Source of the DNA: Arabidopsis thaliana
Taxonomy: Eukaryota; Streptophyta; Magnoliopsida; Brassicales; Brassicaceae
Length of the DNA: 64,000 bases
Reading direction: 5' to 3'
Assembly: GCF_000001735.4 (NCBI RefSeq)
Contig: NC_003071.7
Location: 4,767,151-4,831,150, forward strand
The notes under the pieces were generated by a model. It did not search any database. It worked only from the letters and a program-made list of their open reading frames with translations, and was not told the origin of the DNA. Position 1 is the stretch's first letter, and every line of letters begins with the position of its first letter. Position numbers and translations under genes: made by a program. Positions 21,700 to 32,905 of this stretch are shown here, piece after piece.

Positions 21700-22712
21700 A
21701 TGAGACGGAGGAGGTGAGTGGGCTATGGTCGCTGCTAGATGAATTGTGGATTGCCAGGCTTACGTGTCGATATTGGACATGGTGGCCTTAGCCATGGTCT
21801 GTAGGAGACACCAGTTTGTGGTAGACTCCCATATGGTCAGGACATTGAAATTTTGGATGGGTAACGTCGAGCCATGTTTGTACGTATATATGCAGATGCA
21901 TCAAAATCCAAGCCCATGGTGGTTCGTCCACCACCCCCATGCAACGTCTGCTCAAACCGGTCCAATCGAGCTTGTGTCCTTTCCTTGAATCAGGATTATG
22001 TTTCGTGAGGTAGGATTGCGGAATCTACATTATTTGTGGACTCATGAACGGCAAACCCACATCGGAAGTCCTTTATTCGACTGTATACAACACACAATGC
22101 ACCGCCTTACCCCCATGAAGATGGCTTGAAGCCGAGCATCGACAAGCTTGGTAGACGGCAAGAAGATATACGTGTTTGGAAGGTACTGGGAATGTTGTTG
22201 CTGATTCCTCAAACTGTGTAGAGGTTTTTGATATGAAACCCGAACTTGGGACTTGTTGTCTGTGTTAACGCCCAAGATGCCCCACAAAATCCAACATGAT
22301 GTGGTGGTACATAACGACACGTATGTTCACGCGGTGGATGAGGATGGTCAAATCTTTTTCTTCTCAACAAGTTGTTGTTTCTTTGTGACAACCGGATCAA
22401 AAGAGTTTTATTTGAGGCATTATTCTGCCAAGATATCGGCGGGAAAATACTGTGGCGTTTTCCAGAGGAGACTGTTTGGAAGGAATTCAAGGGTTTGAAA
22501 GAGCCGTAGAAGCAACACTCTGAATGGGATTATTGGTGGTGGTTCTTTTGATATCATTAAACTTTGCGCCTTCTTTGTTGAGAGGCTGGCCATCTTCTGG
22601 AAGCCCACCAGCCTGATGCATTTTGGAGATTTGGTATGCCAAGCTTTCCCTGACCAGACGCCATGGACTCGAGGGATGGGGTGAGGTTTCAGTGAACATT
22701 GAGCGGTTAGGT
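21700..22712 (+). pseudogene. F-box/kelch-repeat protein pseudogene
   Basis: Plus-strand fragments, in several frames, follow the order of plant F-box/kelch proteins: an F-box remnant (VSILDMVALAMVCRRHQFVV), the linker (GNVEPCLYVYMQMHQNPSPW), kelch pieces (ARRYTCLEGTGNVV and VEVFDMKPE), then SVLTPKMPHKIQHDVVVHND, TYVHAVDEDGQIFFF, GVFQRRLFGRNSRV and a C-terminal IWYAKLSLTRRHGLEGWGEV. Intact members act as substrate adaptors in SCF ubiquitin ligases. Frameshifts and stops occur throughout; the longest open piece is 22,253-22,498. No intron is needed, so it resembles the intronless members of this large, fast-evolving Arabidopsis family. Confidence 0.8.
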
Positions 22713-23541
22713 TGTTTTTATTGTTATATAGTGGTGGCGGTCTTAACTTGTTATATGCTGATTTTATCTATGCCTGAATCATTCATTGTTTTTATTTTTT
22801 ATATCTTGTCTTTTCTACTAGTGTGAAATTTTTACCCTTTTCTAGTACTCTGGAATCTTTAAAATATTTTTCTCATTGAACACATAATAGATTTCAACAT
22901 GCAACTTATCCAAGTACTCTTTATTTCATAATCTTGAATACATCAACAAGCAAAGTACTCAATGTGAGATACAGAAACTTTGTTCACATCCGTCAGACTG
23001 TCACTCCCAAACATAGTCTCATGTCAACTAGTTTCCACTCACCATTTGCATAACCTTCTTATCAAGCATTTAATTCTCATCTAAGTTATTGCAAGCATTT
23101 AATTCCATCACTATTTGAGTGCACAACAACTACTAAAGAGAAACTAAAACAAGCATTTGAAAGCAAATTTTGTTAAAACAAGTATGAACAAAGAAAGCCT
23201 CGATAGAATACACCAAAATCTATTGCTAGTGCTAAAAGGAATCAAAACATTTCTAAGCCAAAAGAAAACAAGAAACTGCTTTCTACTCTAATAATTCTTC
23301 AAATGATCATTCGAACTAACTTCTTTTGTGACACATTGACCCAACAAGTGAGATCGGAATATGCCAAAATATTTTGAATAAACTGTTCTAATATGGAATT
23401 GTTTCTTAATAGATTGTACGTTTAGTAGTTGATAAAAAAACCAGATTTATTAATATATATTTGCCTGGCTCATACAATGCTAATTGATGGAGAGAAGAAG
23501 TCTCAGACAAAATCGAAGTATATGAGAAGCTGCATAGATTA
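22713..23541. other. Intergenic, no feature recognised
   Basis: AT-rich sequence with no ORF of note and no terminal repeats seen. Confidence 0.5.
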
Positions 23542-23804
23542 TACTCCCTCTATTTATTTTTGTTTGATTTTTTAAAAAATATATTTTTTTCAAAAAGATT
23601 GATTATTTAGGTTTTCTATACAACATTTATTAGTTATTATTGATGAATTATAAACCTTAATAAAAATGATTGAATATCATTGGTTTAAAGTTATAGGAAA
23701 TTGTAAAACACAAAAAAAATAATACATTTGAAATCAACTTTAATATGTTTTCTTAATATGTGTATTTTTCCTAAAAAATCAAACAAAAAGGAACAGATGG
23801 AGTA
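23542..23804. mobile_element. MITE flanked by TA
   Basis: Begins TACTCCCTCTATTTATTTTTG and ends with the inverted counterpart (CAAACAAAAAGGAACAGATGGAGTA, read on the plus strand in two parts), giving terminal inverted repeats of roughly 30 bp. TA lies at both ends, as in Tc1/mariner-derived MITEs. It is 263 bp including the TA pair and has no coding capacity. Confidence 0.75.
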
Positions 23805-24066
23805 ATTTCTAACCCTTTTGATAGAAGAGGAGAACAATGTGTCTGCCACTACCATGTCTTAGCTCGGACACTAATAACCAAGTTTGACCACCAAACGCAT
23901 ATTCACACAGAGTAAGGTTAGTTCAAGAACACTTCAGGGAAGCTGAATTCTGGGAACTCATCTGAAGTAAAATGTAGTATAATGGTCTAATGAATGACAA
24001 TACGGTGTTGCTAACATGATAGATAGGTTAAACTAAAACAGGCATTGGCTTTTAGTGCATTGGCTT

Positions 24067-24291
24067 TTAGTTCCTCCAACTTACTCTTTTGATCCAGCCT
24101 TGAATGTGTAGTTTCCTAATTCGTCTCTTCTCAAGCTTGTATTTGAAAATCCAAGATTTGAATCCTTTCATCTTCTTCTTCTTCGTTTCCAGTCTACCTT
24201 TAAGTGGAGACATTTGATCGAACACCTTTTGTGCAGAACAATATTTGGTTATACTAGTCACTTGTTGAATTCTCTCAACTTGACAAATCAT
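24067..24291 (-). pseudogene. Fragment with the KSW-F-K motif, related to the 32.5-35.4 kb element
   Basis: The 74-codon frame includes KKKKMKGFKSWIFKYKLEK followed by RRIRKLHIQGW. It closely parallels KKRRKGLKSWMFKYKQENE in the LTR element at 33.65 kb, including a preceding CSAQKVF against CCTRQLF. It is therefore probably a relic of the same or a sister retroelement, here on the opposite strand. No LTR was found around it. No domain name is known to me for this motif; function is unknown. Confidence 0.6.
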
Positions 24292-24489
24292 CCATCATAA
24301 TGTTCTTTTGAATTTTCAATGACATCACCACATGTGCTAAGTTGTCCAACACTAAATTTACAGCCCAAAGTTCCATGCTCTACACAAGTTTAAGAACACC
24401 AATCCAAAGCCCACATAAGAGAATACACTAAAATTGTCATGTTGGTTTACGAATGGTTCAATCTCGTGGTTTAGGATTGAAATTGGGTT

Positions 24490-24738
24490 ATGTGGCGAGA
24501 AGATGGGTTGTGCTTTCATTTCAAAGCCCAAGCCCAGTTACAGTTGGCTCAAAATAGCTCGATGCAGAGGATAAAACAGAGGAGATTGGCGGACTTGAAG
24601 CCGTGTGGAACGAAAGAATACTTGTTACAGATTCAGTATAGTGAGAAGAAGAGTACAAAAAGATTTCAAATGGTTTACGACTGGTTCAGTCTCATGGTTA
24701 GTCTTCGGTTTATTACTTTATTTACAGATTTGGTATAG
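24490..24738 (+). CDS. Short ORF of unknown nature near the KSW fragment
   Basis: The 82-codon frame reads MWREDGLCFHFKAQAQLQ and later KQRRLADLKPCGTKEYLLQ. It is basic and helix-prone, with no domain I know. A direct repeat of about 30 bp (TGGTTTACGA[A/C]TGGTTCA, near 24,444 and 24,672) lies in and before it. It may be another part of the relic retroelement at 24.1 kb. Weak as a gene. Confidence 0.25.
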   Translation: MWREDGLCFHFKAQAQLQLAQNSSMQRIKQRRLADLKPCGTKEYLLQIQYSEKKSTKRFQMVYDWFSLMVSLRFITLFTDLV

Positions 24739-25070
24739 TGAGCTTTAACCGGGAAACATTAGGAACATGTTATTGCTCTCGTTTAGTGAAATCTTTTACC
24801 AACAAGAAAAAGAAAATCAGAAAAAGTTGGAAAAAAGGAAATCAGTAAAAGTTGGAAAAATGTATTGTGTTATCCGCATAAAAACAAATTATAATCATAC
24901 TTTTCGCTTATAAAAAAACATAACCCTACACTTGAGACTTCTCCGCAATTTCTATTTCTCAAAAATCTCTTACGACTACTGCGATCATCTCTCTTTCTCT
25001 AATTCCAATTTCTAACGATTGATGCGATCATCTCTCTTTCTCTGAATTTGTTGTCTTGATTCACTCAAAT

Positions 25071-25694
25071 AATGGAAACCAAAGAATCAGTCAACGCCGA
25101 TCTTGATGTAACGACTATGTCTCTTCCTCCATCTTCAGGCTTCTTAAACGAGTTGTTAATCATTTGACCTAGAGAAGTCGAGGAAATTATCACAGACGAA
25201 AACGGTCATAATGTAACGAGTCTTGGATCTTACCCGGATACTCCTCCTTCCAACCCATTTATTTTTCTCAAATTCCAACACTTCAAAGCAAACTAAATCT
25301 ATGACCTTTTCCATCCTCATCTCCATGATTATGTCTTGTCCAAACAAATATCTGACCGGATTGTTGTTAAAGCACAACAGCTAAGAAGTCATCAAAGTTC
25401 TGATCACTTGCCCTTATTCCTGGGAGTCTCTGTCATATTACACGCAAGGTCTACAAAGTCGTGTCTTGCAACTGTGCTCCATCGACAACAGATTTGGTGG
25501 ACAAAGAGACAGAAGAAGATGAAATCGAGACTTGTGCGATTTGTTTGGAGGACATGTTGGAGTCGGGATTCGATGCTAAACAAATCTACCGTATGTATAA
25601 TTGTTGGCATATGTTTCATGAAGGATGTGTAATGGAGCGGTTGAATCGACAAAAGAACTCATGCCCTCTCTCTCGCCAACCTGTTTACCAATAA
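25071..25694 (+). pseudogene. RING-H2 E3 ubiquitin ligase pseudogene
   Basis: The conserved part is 25,461-25,694: EDEIETCAICLEDMLESG, then YNCWHMFHEGCVMERLN and NSCPLSRQPVYQ. This is a C3H2C3 RING (C-x2-C ... C-x-H-x2-H-x2-C ... C-P-x-C), except that the last ligand is Ser (CPLS), so one zinc site is incomplete. A possible original start at 25,071 (METKESVNADLDV) is followed by a stop after about 31 codons, and the middle needs frame changes to reach the RING. Upstream 'TATAAAA' at 24,911 could be its TATA box. The arrangement resembles the small RING proteins expanded in Arabidopsis. A truncated product is conceivable but unlikely to be active. Confidence 0.75.
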
Positions 25695-26044
25695 CAAGAG
25701 TCTAATTAGGGTTTCAAAACTTGTTTTGTTTTGCAGTTGTATTTGATTGTAATTAGGGTTTCGATTTGTGTTTTTTTTTGTGTAGTTGTAGACTTGTAAT
25801 CTGAAAAATGAAATTTTTTGTTAATAACGAAACATAAAAAACAAATAAATTAGACTAAGCAAAATCAAAATAATATTAAATAAATTATATAAAATTAGGA
25901 AGAAGAAAATGGATGTCTTGTTGAAAGAAATAGATGATCTTATATAATAAGAGAGGATGACAATTAGGTTAAAATTTTGAAATCTTCTTTTAAACTTTGA
26001 GAGCAATCCTAAAACAATTAAATGAAATTTTTTAAAAATTTTAA

Positions 26045-26290
26045 ATATAAATTTATAAAATATGCTTGTTTTAAGCGATTATAATATCACATTTAGGAAG
26101 TATAATAACAGATTTGATATCATATTTGAATACTTAATCAATCATCAATCATATTAAATACACGTAATTATAAATTTGTGGAATATGCTTGTTTTAATCG
26201 ATTATAATATCAAATTTAGGAAGTATAATCAGAGTTTTGCTATCATATTTGAATACTCAATGAATCATATTTAATACACGTAAATAGATC
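26045..26290. repeat. Tandem duplication, 123-bp unit
   Basis: TATGCTTGTTTTAA at 26,061 and 26,184 marks two copies that share ATTATAATATCA, TTTAGGAAGTATAAT, ATCATATTTGAATACT and TTAATACACGTAA. Confidence 0.85.
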
Positions 26291-27147
26291 AAATTAAATA
26301 AGATCCATAAATAATTTTGTATATTTATATTATAATTTATTTTCAAATCAGAAATTATTTTCGTAAATTTAATATTTATATAACAGATTTGTCAGATTTG
26401 ATTAGGAAATGTTTGAAAAAAAAATATGATTGCATTAGTAATCTTTTCAAATATAATAAATATTGTAAACCTCTATGATATAAGAGTATAATTTGTTTTC
26501 CAAATTGAAACTCACATAATTCTGTGTTATATTGAATAAGGAAATAAATAAAGATTTTCTCCCAAAAATCTTGCTGTAGGATTTTATTTATTTTGAAAAC
26601 AATCAACAACTACTATTAATTGTAATGGATGGCTAAGATTAGAAGTTATGACCCGTTATTTTTAAAAGTCGGGTCAAATGGATCCGAGTCTTTTTCAACG
26701 GATTTTTTTTATGACATAAAATTTTTAACCCAATGGCAAACTTGTTATTTCTTTCAACTTTTTGCCCACTTCACTTAACGTACTTCTCAAATAGTAGTAT
26801 TGATTTATTATGACAAATTTTAATAAATATTTTTCTTTAGAAAAAATAGAAGTAAAAGTAAATTTACATGCACTGTTGTTTTGGAGGGAGGAGATGAAAC
26901 TTCGGGATGAGTTGAACCTGTTTTTGTGGAAGAATTTGTGTTCGTCGACAAAAAGAGACATATCTATAATCATTAAAATCAAAATAATTTTCCTTCAACA
27001 AATTTGATAAGCTTTTAACTATTTATTTTTATTTTATTAATTAAAAGATTTCAAGTATATATATTCAAGTACAAAATATATTTAATATATATAAACATTA
27101 TTTTATAAAATAACTAAGAAATGAAATGAAACATTACAAAATTGAAA

Positions 27148-27203
27148 TTAGTTACATAATTAATGGACATGTAATTAGTTACATAATTAACGGACATGTA
27201 TAA
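27148..27203. repeat. 27-bp tandem duplication
   Basis: Two copies of TTAGTTACATAATTAA followed by TGGACATGTAA or CGGACATGTAT. Confidence 0.9.
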
Positions 27204-27444
27204 TTTAGACAAACAAAGTTAAATGGATTACAAAGTAGCGAATAATATTAATTTAACTAATACATGCAAACTCCATGATTTAAATTTGTCTTAACAATTG
27301 CTATGTTAATTAACGATCATTCTTTCTTTACAAATTAATGAAACACATAACCTATTACTATAATAAAATTTGAATTTAAAATCACAAATTTATCGATATT
27401 GAATCAAATAATCTCTTTTCAATGATTAGAAACTAAAAATAAAG

Positions 27445-27445
<1 letters not shown>

Positions 27446-27481
<36 letters not shown>
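27446..27481. repeat. (AT)n microsatellite
   Basis: About 17 uninterrupted AT units. It causes a spurious Tyr/Ile ORF on the minus strand. Confidence 0.97.
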
Positions 27482-27483
<2 letters not shown>

Positions 27484-28218
27484 TGTGATGAAATATAAGA
27501 TTCTACAAAGATATAGTATAATTATTAAATAATAGTTATAAGTATATATTAAATAAACTAGTAATACAAGAATGTTATAATTAATTAGTACTATATAAAC
27601 AAGAGAGAGAACCATTGTGGTGACGTTTATTTAGCATAAATAGAAGGAAATTAATGAGATACCTAGAAGTAATTACCTTAAATGTACGTAGAAGTAGTTA
27701 GAAAGGATTGAAGATAGTTTAGGAAAAAAAAAGTTTTTGTTTTGCGATACGTAAGAGAGCTAGGTATATCTATACTATATAAAAGTTGTAGTTATTTGTT
27801 TCTAAAATCGTCTATATAGGATTTAGAATGACCAATCGAGAACTGTCACTTCAATAATTAACATATTTAACATCTAATTAATTAACATTTTTGAAAATAA
27901 TGATTACTTTCTATTTTAAAATAAGAAAAAAAGGAAAATAACCATTACTAAATTTAATTTTTTTCTTTCTTTTACAGATATTAAATTTAAACTTATAAAA
28001 AAAGGAAGCTATATAATTATAATTATGTAATATTACCCTTATATGATTTTACACAACTAATCCAGAGCCGCCACATCATAAATTAACATATTTAAATTTA
28101 ATTAATTAATATATTAAAATATATTTAACCAAGATTGTTTTTTTAAATAAAATTTGATGCAATTTAATCTAATTAATTAAAATTACCAAAATTTGAAATT
28201 ACTTTATACATTAAAAAA

Positions 28219-29965
28219 TCTATACTATAGAAAAGTCGAGGTTATTTACTTCTTAGAGAATTTTAAACAACGAATTGCGGTTGAACATGTCATTAATTAG
28301 CATTTTTAGCCATTATGTTACAAGTTTCAATTTTTAAATTTTAACAAAATTCTATATTAAGATATTTATGAAAAGGAAAAAAATATATGAAAAACAAATG
28401 TATAATTATTATTAAAATAAAGAAATATTAATCTCATTGTTAGTCTCACAATGTTAGTTTCCAAATAAATTAAGGAAAAATTCTAATTCTAAAATATTAT
28501 AGATAATTAGAATTGGAAAAAAAAATCAAATATTAACAAAAATAAAGTAATGAACAAAGTTTTCCGAAAGTTTGAAAATTTAAAGTTTAAACAAAAAGGA
28601 AAAGCTTAATGAAGTAAAAGAAAATTTGTTCTTAACAACCAAAGAAACTAGTAAAGTCCTAAATAATAAAGCAATGGTGTCTATATAAATAAATATCTAT
28701 TGATCATTGATAGTCGATCAAAGATTTATTCTGGAATTCAAACAAATAATTTATTGACTTAACTAAACTACTTCTCGACGAGCTTTAAAAAAGCTTTTAC
28801 TAACAAGGAAAGTAAGATATATTCAAAGAAAAAAATATAGAGCATGTGAAAAGTTTAGAAGATAGTACACGTACTTCTTAGACAAAATCATAAGATGATG
28901 GAAAGAGACAGCATAGGAAAGAAGTATGTGAAAGATTTTTTCATAAGAAAGTAAGGTGAAGAGTGATTAAATTCTGTTTGGTATGTGAAGCGTTAAAGCA
29001 ACAAGGGGCGTGGTTTGATGGTGGTGTTCTTAATTGTATCAATATGAATAAGTTCCCAAAGATATAAGATGATGTCTTTAGTCTAGGAAGAGTGAAGGTG
29101 AAGAGAATTTAAAATGCAACATGAAAGGAGAGAAGAGATAGAGTTAATTAAGAACTAATTTAGAAGTTAAAACCTTTTATTAGAATAATAGAAACAATCT
29201 ACATATACATTTTTGCATCCATTTTGTGAAATAAATCTTGGAGTTGGGACTTATTTACAATGGCTGCCACTGGCATTTATTATTTAGTTTTACAAAATTT
29301 TAAAAGATATTAACCAAACGATATTTTGCCTAATTTATTTCTAAAAATCTTTACACAATCTTTCCATATATCTTCAAAAATAAAATTCCGTGAATTTTAC
29401 TCCACAAAATATGCATAAATCCGATTTATAGCAAATATTTATATTAACATTTTGCATAGTAACAAAAATACTAATTTATAATAATGAAAATAATCACATA
29501 CAAAATCATATACACCTATAGAAAAAGAACTATATCTATGTGATTTAAGCCGTTGCTTTATTTAAATAAAACAAAAACACAAAAGCTTGAAATCATATAC
29601 TTTGTATGATAAATTTAAAATCTATATTAGTAGTAGAAATTAAAATCATTCAAGAAACCGGATGAGATCCTAAAATTATTATATTTATAACAATAATTAT
29701 TTATTTTCTTGGATTTTATAATACTAATATTTAGCTAACGAGATAATATAGACGGGTTTATATGGGATGACGGGTTTTGATCGATATTAATAAAGAAAGG
29801 TATATCACGGATGAAATCGTAAAATTTACAATTAAAATACAATTTTACAACCTCAAACACAAAAAAACCATACAATATAAACAAAACATATAACTTGAAA
29901 TTAAAAAAATTTAGATATAAAAAATCGACCTACGGTATACTGCGGATAAAATATTCAAAATTTTA
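28219..29965 (+). mobile_element. Candidate inner Helitron
   Basis: The first 17 bases nearly repeat the outer Helitron start, and similarity continues (GTTATTT.ctTCT). A candidate end at about 29,933-29,955 has the CTACGGTATACTGCGG hairpin but no CTAG after it, so the right boundary is uncertain. Confidence 0.45.
28722..28970 (+). repeat. Direct repeat copy 1, inside the Helitron
   Basis: It matches 30,200-30,445 over about 240 bp, for example TTATTGAC, CTCTCGACGAG (here CTTCTCGACGAG), CATGTGAAAA, AGACAAAATCATAAGA and ATGGAAAGAGACA. Copy 2 lies just outside the Helitron 3' end. Confidence 0.8.
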
Positions 29966-30199
29966 AAATCCACAATACATCGTTACTTAAAAAAATATAT
30001 GTTTTCGTATCTATACTTCAAAAATTGAAACCTAAACAATAGTAATCATGTACTAAATAATACAGAGATTGATATCTACATTTAAAAATACAAATTAATA
30101 TGATATATCTTCAATTACTCTTTAAAAAAATAACATTATATTTTTGTAAAAAATATAGCCATGCGGTACACCGCGGGTTAAATTCTAGTATAGAACAAA

Positions 30200-30445
30200 A
30201 AAAAATTCATAGAAATTCAAACGAAGAGTTTATTGACGTGACTTAGCTACCTCTCGACGAGGTTGAAAAACATTTACTAATAAGGAAATGAATGGACTTT
30301 TGAAGAAGAAATATGAAGCATGTGAAAATTTTAGAAGGTAGGGCACATATTGCATAGACAAAATCATAAGAGTATGGAAAGAGACACCCTATGAAAGAAC
30401 AAAACAAATAAAACGAGTGTTTGCAAAAAGATAGAAAGAGTGATA
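30200..30445 (+). repeat. Direct repeat copy 2, next to the Helitron end
   Basis: Partner of 28,722-28,970. Similarity starts within about 15 bp after the Helitron terminus and fades near 30,445, before the solo LTR. A 97-codon minus-strand ORF here has no known domain. Confidence 0.8.
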
Positions 30446-30528
30446 GCTCTCTGGAAAAAGTTGTGAAGACAAAATTTTTTATACAATTGAAAAGAATGTG
30501 AGAAAAATATGAGTTGTTAAAAAGAAAG

Positions 30529-31497
30529 TGTAACACCCAAAATTAAAAGAAAATATAGGATCAGATTTTGGGATAAATTGATCATTTTGAAACTGTCTGA
30601 TTTCAGGAAGATTTCTTAGAAACTCGAAAGTCTGGACAAAATCTGTAAACAAAGAAAAATCAGAGGACTAAAGTGCAAAAACGTGAAAAAGGAGAGAAAT
30701 TCGAGTTTATCTTTTCCGAAACTGAAGGGAAGTTTTTGGCAATTCAAAAATTGAATTATCTTTTAAGACCAGTATCAACATGCGACTCTGATTTAGCTAG
30801 CTCTATTGAGCAATCTGTGGCGGCCGGCATCGCCAACAGATGTATTCTGTATTCTGTTAGTCTGTTAGTGGTATTGAGGTCGGTTAATGCCGTGGATTGT
30901 ACTTCCTTATCACCTTGATAGGGGCCAGCATTCCTATAGAGTATATTATGTAAATATTCTGTTAGTATATGGTTTGGGTCAACCAATGCTGGGGTTGTAC
31001 CATTCCGACATGCATTGCTGGAAATCTGGTCGTTCTGTTCTGATGTTAATATTCTGTTCTGCTGATATTATTCTGTTATGCTGATTTGATAATATAATTT
31101 GGATAGTATAAGCTCTGATGTGTTTACTTTATTTCAAATTAATTAAATTGAAATTTATGTCTATTAGTACATACACGTGAATATTATTCTGTACGGGATC
31201 AGACCGTGTTGGTACTTGTTCGTCGGGTTTGTAGTCTCACTGGGCAATTTTTTGCTCATATAAGTTGTGATTCCGTGCAGAGGACATTGAGGAGGTGGAG
31301 CGTGCAACTGAGGTTTAAAGTTTTTAGTTCAATCGTAAAGCGAGACTTGATAGAATTTTCTTGATTTAAATAATTTTGTTTTCGACATTTGGAGTTTTTA
31401 TGAATTTTTAAACATTAAACATTATTGAATTTTAGTATTTTTATTACATTAGTTTTAGTAATACTTTCAAAATTCTACCGAATTTTGGGGTGTTACA
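30529..31497. mobile_element. Solo LTR, 969 bp, GAAAG target duplication
   Basis: Begins TGTAACACCC, ends GGGTGTTACA, and is flanked on both sides by GAAAG (30,524-30,528 and 31,498-31,502). These termini are typical of Ty3-gypsy chromovirus (Tekay-like) LTRs. There is no internal domain, so it arose by recombination between two LTRs. ORFs within it are fortuitous. Orientation cannot be fixed from the termini alone. Confidence 0.9.
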
Positions 31498-31502
31498 GAA
31501 AG

Positions 31503-32485
31503 TATAGATAAGCTTATGAATTTATTTGTGTATAGTATCTTATTTTAAGAAAAGATATACTAACTAATCCAGTGAATATAAACGAAAATCAATAGTGAAT
31601 TTGTTGATACCAAAATGAGAGAGTCGTCAAAATTCTTCCTCGTACAATAATTTATTTCATGAGATCCAATCAAAATATCTTACGTAAAAAGACGTGATCA
31701 TCCAAACTATCAAAACGTTTACAACATTTATCATAATATAAGCAAAAAAAAATGTTCTTTTGATGTTGTAAAACCTAAAAGTTGTATTAGAGTTATTTGT
31801 AGTTATTTATTAAAATTGAATTATCTGCTACGGTAATTTTATAACTCAAGAAATTTAAATTATTAACAATAAGTAGACATATTAAAACTTCTATCTCAAA
31901 ATATTCAGTAAATATTTTTAATCACACTAAAGTTTATTAAAAGTTCTAAAAATAGACCCACGCGTAGCGTGAGTTCATGACCTATTATAGGAAAAACTTA
32001 TACATTAAAAACAAATAAAAAAAAAAGAAAACATGTATTTATTACTCATTAGTGTTTTTATACTATACCGCAGGTAAAAGCATGAGTATCATTTCGAAAC
32101 GCGGTTCACTATATTTATCTATCTAAAAATTTGCTTTTTTCTTTTTCTTTTTTTTCAAAAAACGCAAAGTACTGTTATTTATCTTGATTAGTGATAAAGT
32201 GCCGTTTTTCAATAAAAAAATTTAAATTCCACCAATTAAATGCTACCAATCAATACATTAATCATTCCTTGTTCCAAGGTATTTATGAATTATTTGAGAC
32301 TACTAATTTAAAGTTTCACTCTCGTAATTGTAACAAATTCTAGGGAAAAAAACCCCATTCAAGATTCACTAGAAAATTTCATCAATCTTTTCAAACACGA
32401 CAATGTAATTAGGCTTAATTACCAATCAACTCATCAAATATGAAGGGAATTTAAGACTAATTACTAATCAATCATCAATTTTTAG
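31503..32485. other. AT-rich spacer with a Helitron-like terminus
   Basis: No gene. At 31,959-31,971 a CACGC/GCGTG hairpin followed within 15 bp by CCTATTATA resembles a decayed Helitron 3' end (a CTAG would be expected). A second such motif may occur near 32,070. Confidence 0.4.
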
Positions 32486-32490
32486 TTTTC

Positions 32491-32872
32491 TGATATAGGA
32501 AAGGAGGGCTAAGAAGAGTAGACACGTGGACAGTGGTGATTATAAGAATGAATCAACGGCTGAGATGAAGTTATCAAAGATGGTTGGGTTTAAAGGAAGC
32601 TGAAGATCAGAATTGGATTTTTTTATTTTTTTTTATTTTAGTCGTGAATAATTGTTGAAGTTAGTTGTTCTTCCCTCTTTGAGGTTTCTAGGTTTTGAGT
32701 AATATGATTCATCCTCTGTGAAGAACATTGCTCTTGCAAGGTGGATCTAGTGATTCCCCTGTTTTATGAACATTGGATCACATTGTTATCTTTTTCATAT
32801 TAATCGGAAGTGTTTTTGGGTTGTTTGATCGATTGTTGTGGTTGATTAACAGATCGTGATTTGTCTTTATCA
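32491..32872 (+). repeat. 5' LTR of the compact element, 382 bp
   Basis: TGATATAGG...TTTATCA. Contains a CACGTG G-box at 32,523-32,528. A run of T residues (near 32,617-32,637) distinguishes it from the 3' LTR. Confidence 0.93.
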
Positions 32873-32874
32873 AA

Positions 32875-32885
32875 GGTATCAGAGC
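32875..32885 (+). other. Primer binding site, initiator tRNA-Met type
   Basis: GGTATCAGAGC, two bases after the LTR end. The usual plant site is TGGTATCAGAGC; here the first base is A. Confidence 0.8.
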
Positions 32886-32905
32886 TTCGTTTTTCCTCGG
32901 AATCA

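Larger units (their letters stand above)
25695..27768. other. Very AT-rich intergenic stretch
   Basis: No gene. It contains a 123-bp tandem duplication, a 27-bp duplication and a TA microsatellite, listed separately. Confidence 0.6.
27769..30188 (+). mobile_element. Non-autonomous Helitron, probably containing a second one
   Basis: It starts TCTATACTATATAAAAG right after an A (27,768). It ends with a GC-rich hairpin GCGGTACACCGC (30,163-30,174), GGGTTAAATT and CTAG (30,185-30,188), followed by T (30,189). These are Helitron rules: 5' TC, 3' hairpin plus CTRR, insertion between A and T, no target duplication. A second 5' end (TCTATACTATAGAAAAG) at 28,219 and a degenerate 3' hairpin near 29,933-29,955 suggest a nested relative. 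No Rep or helicase is encoded. Confidence 0.75.

Noticed and set aside
30673..31084. ORFs of 65-81 codons on both strands
   Set aside because: They lie wholly inside the solo LTR and show no domain.
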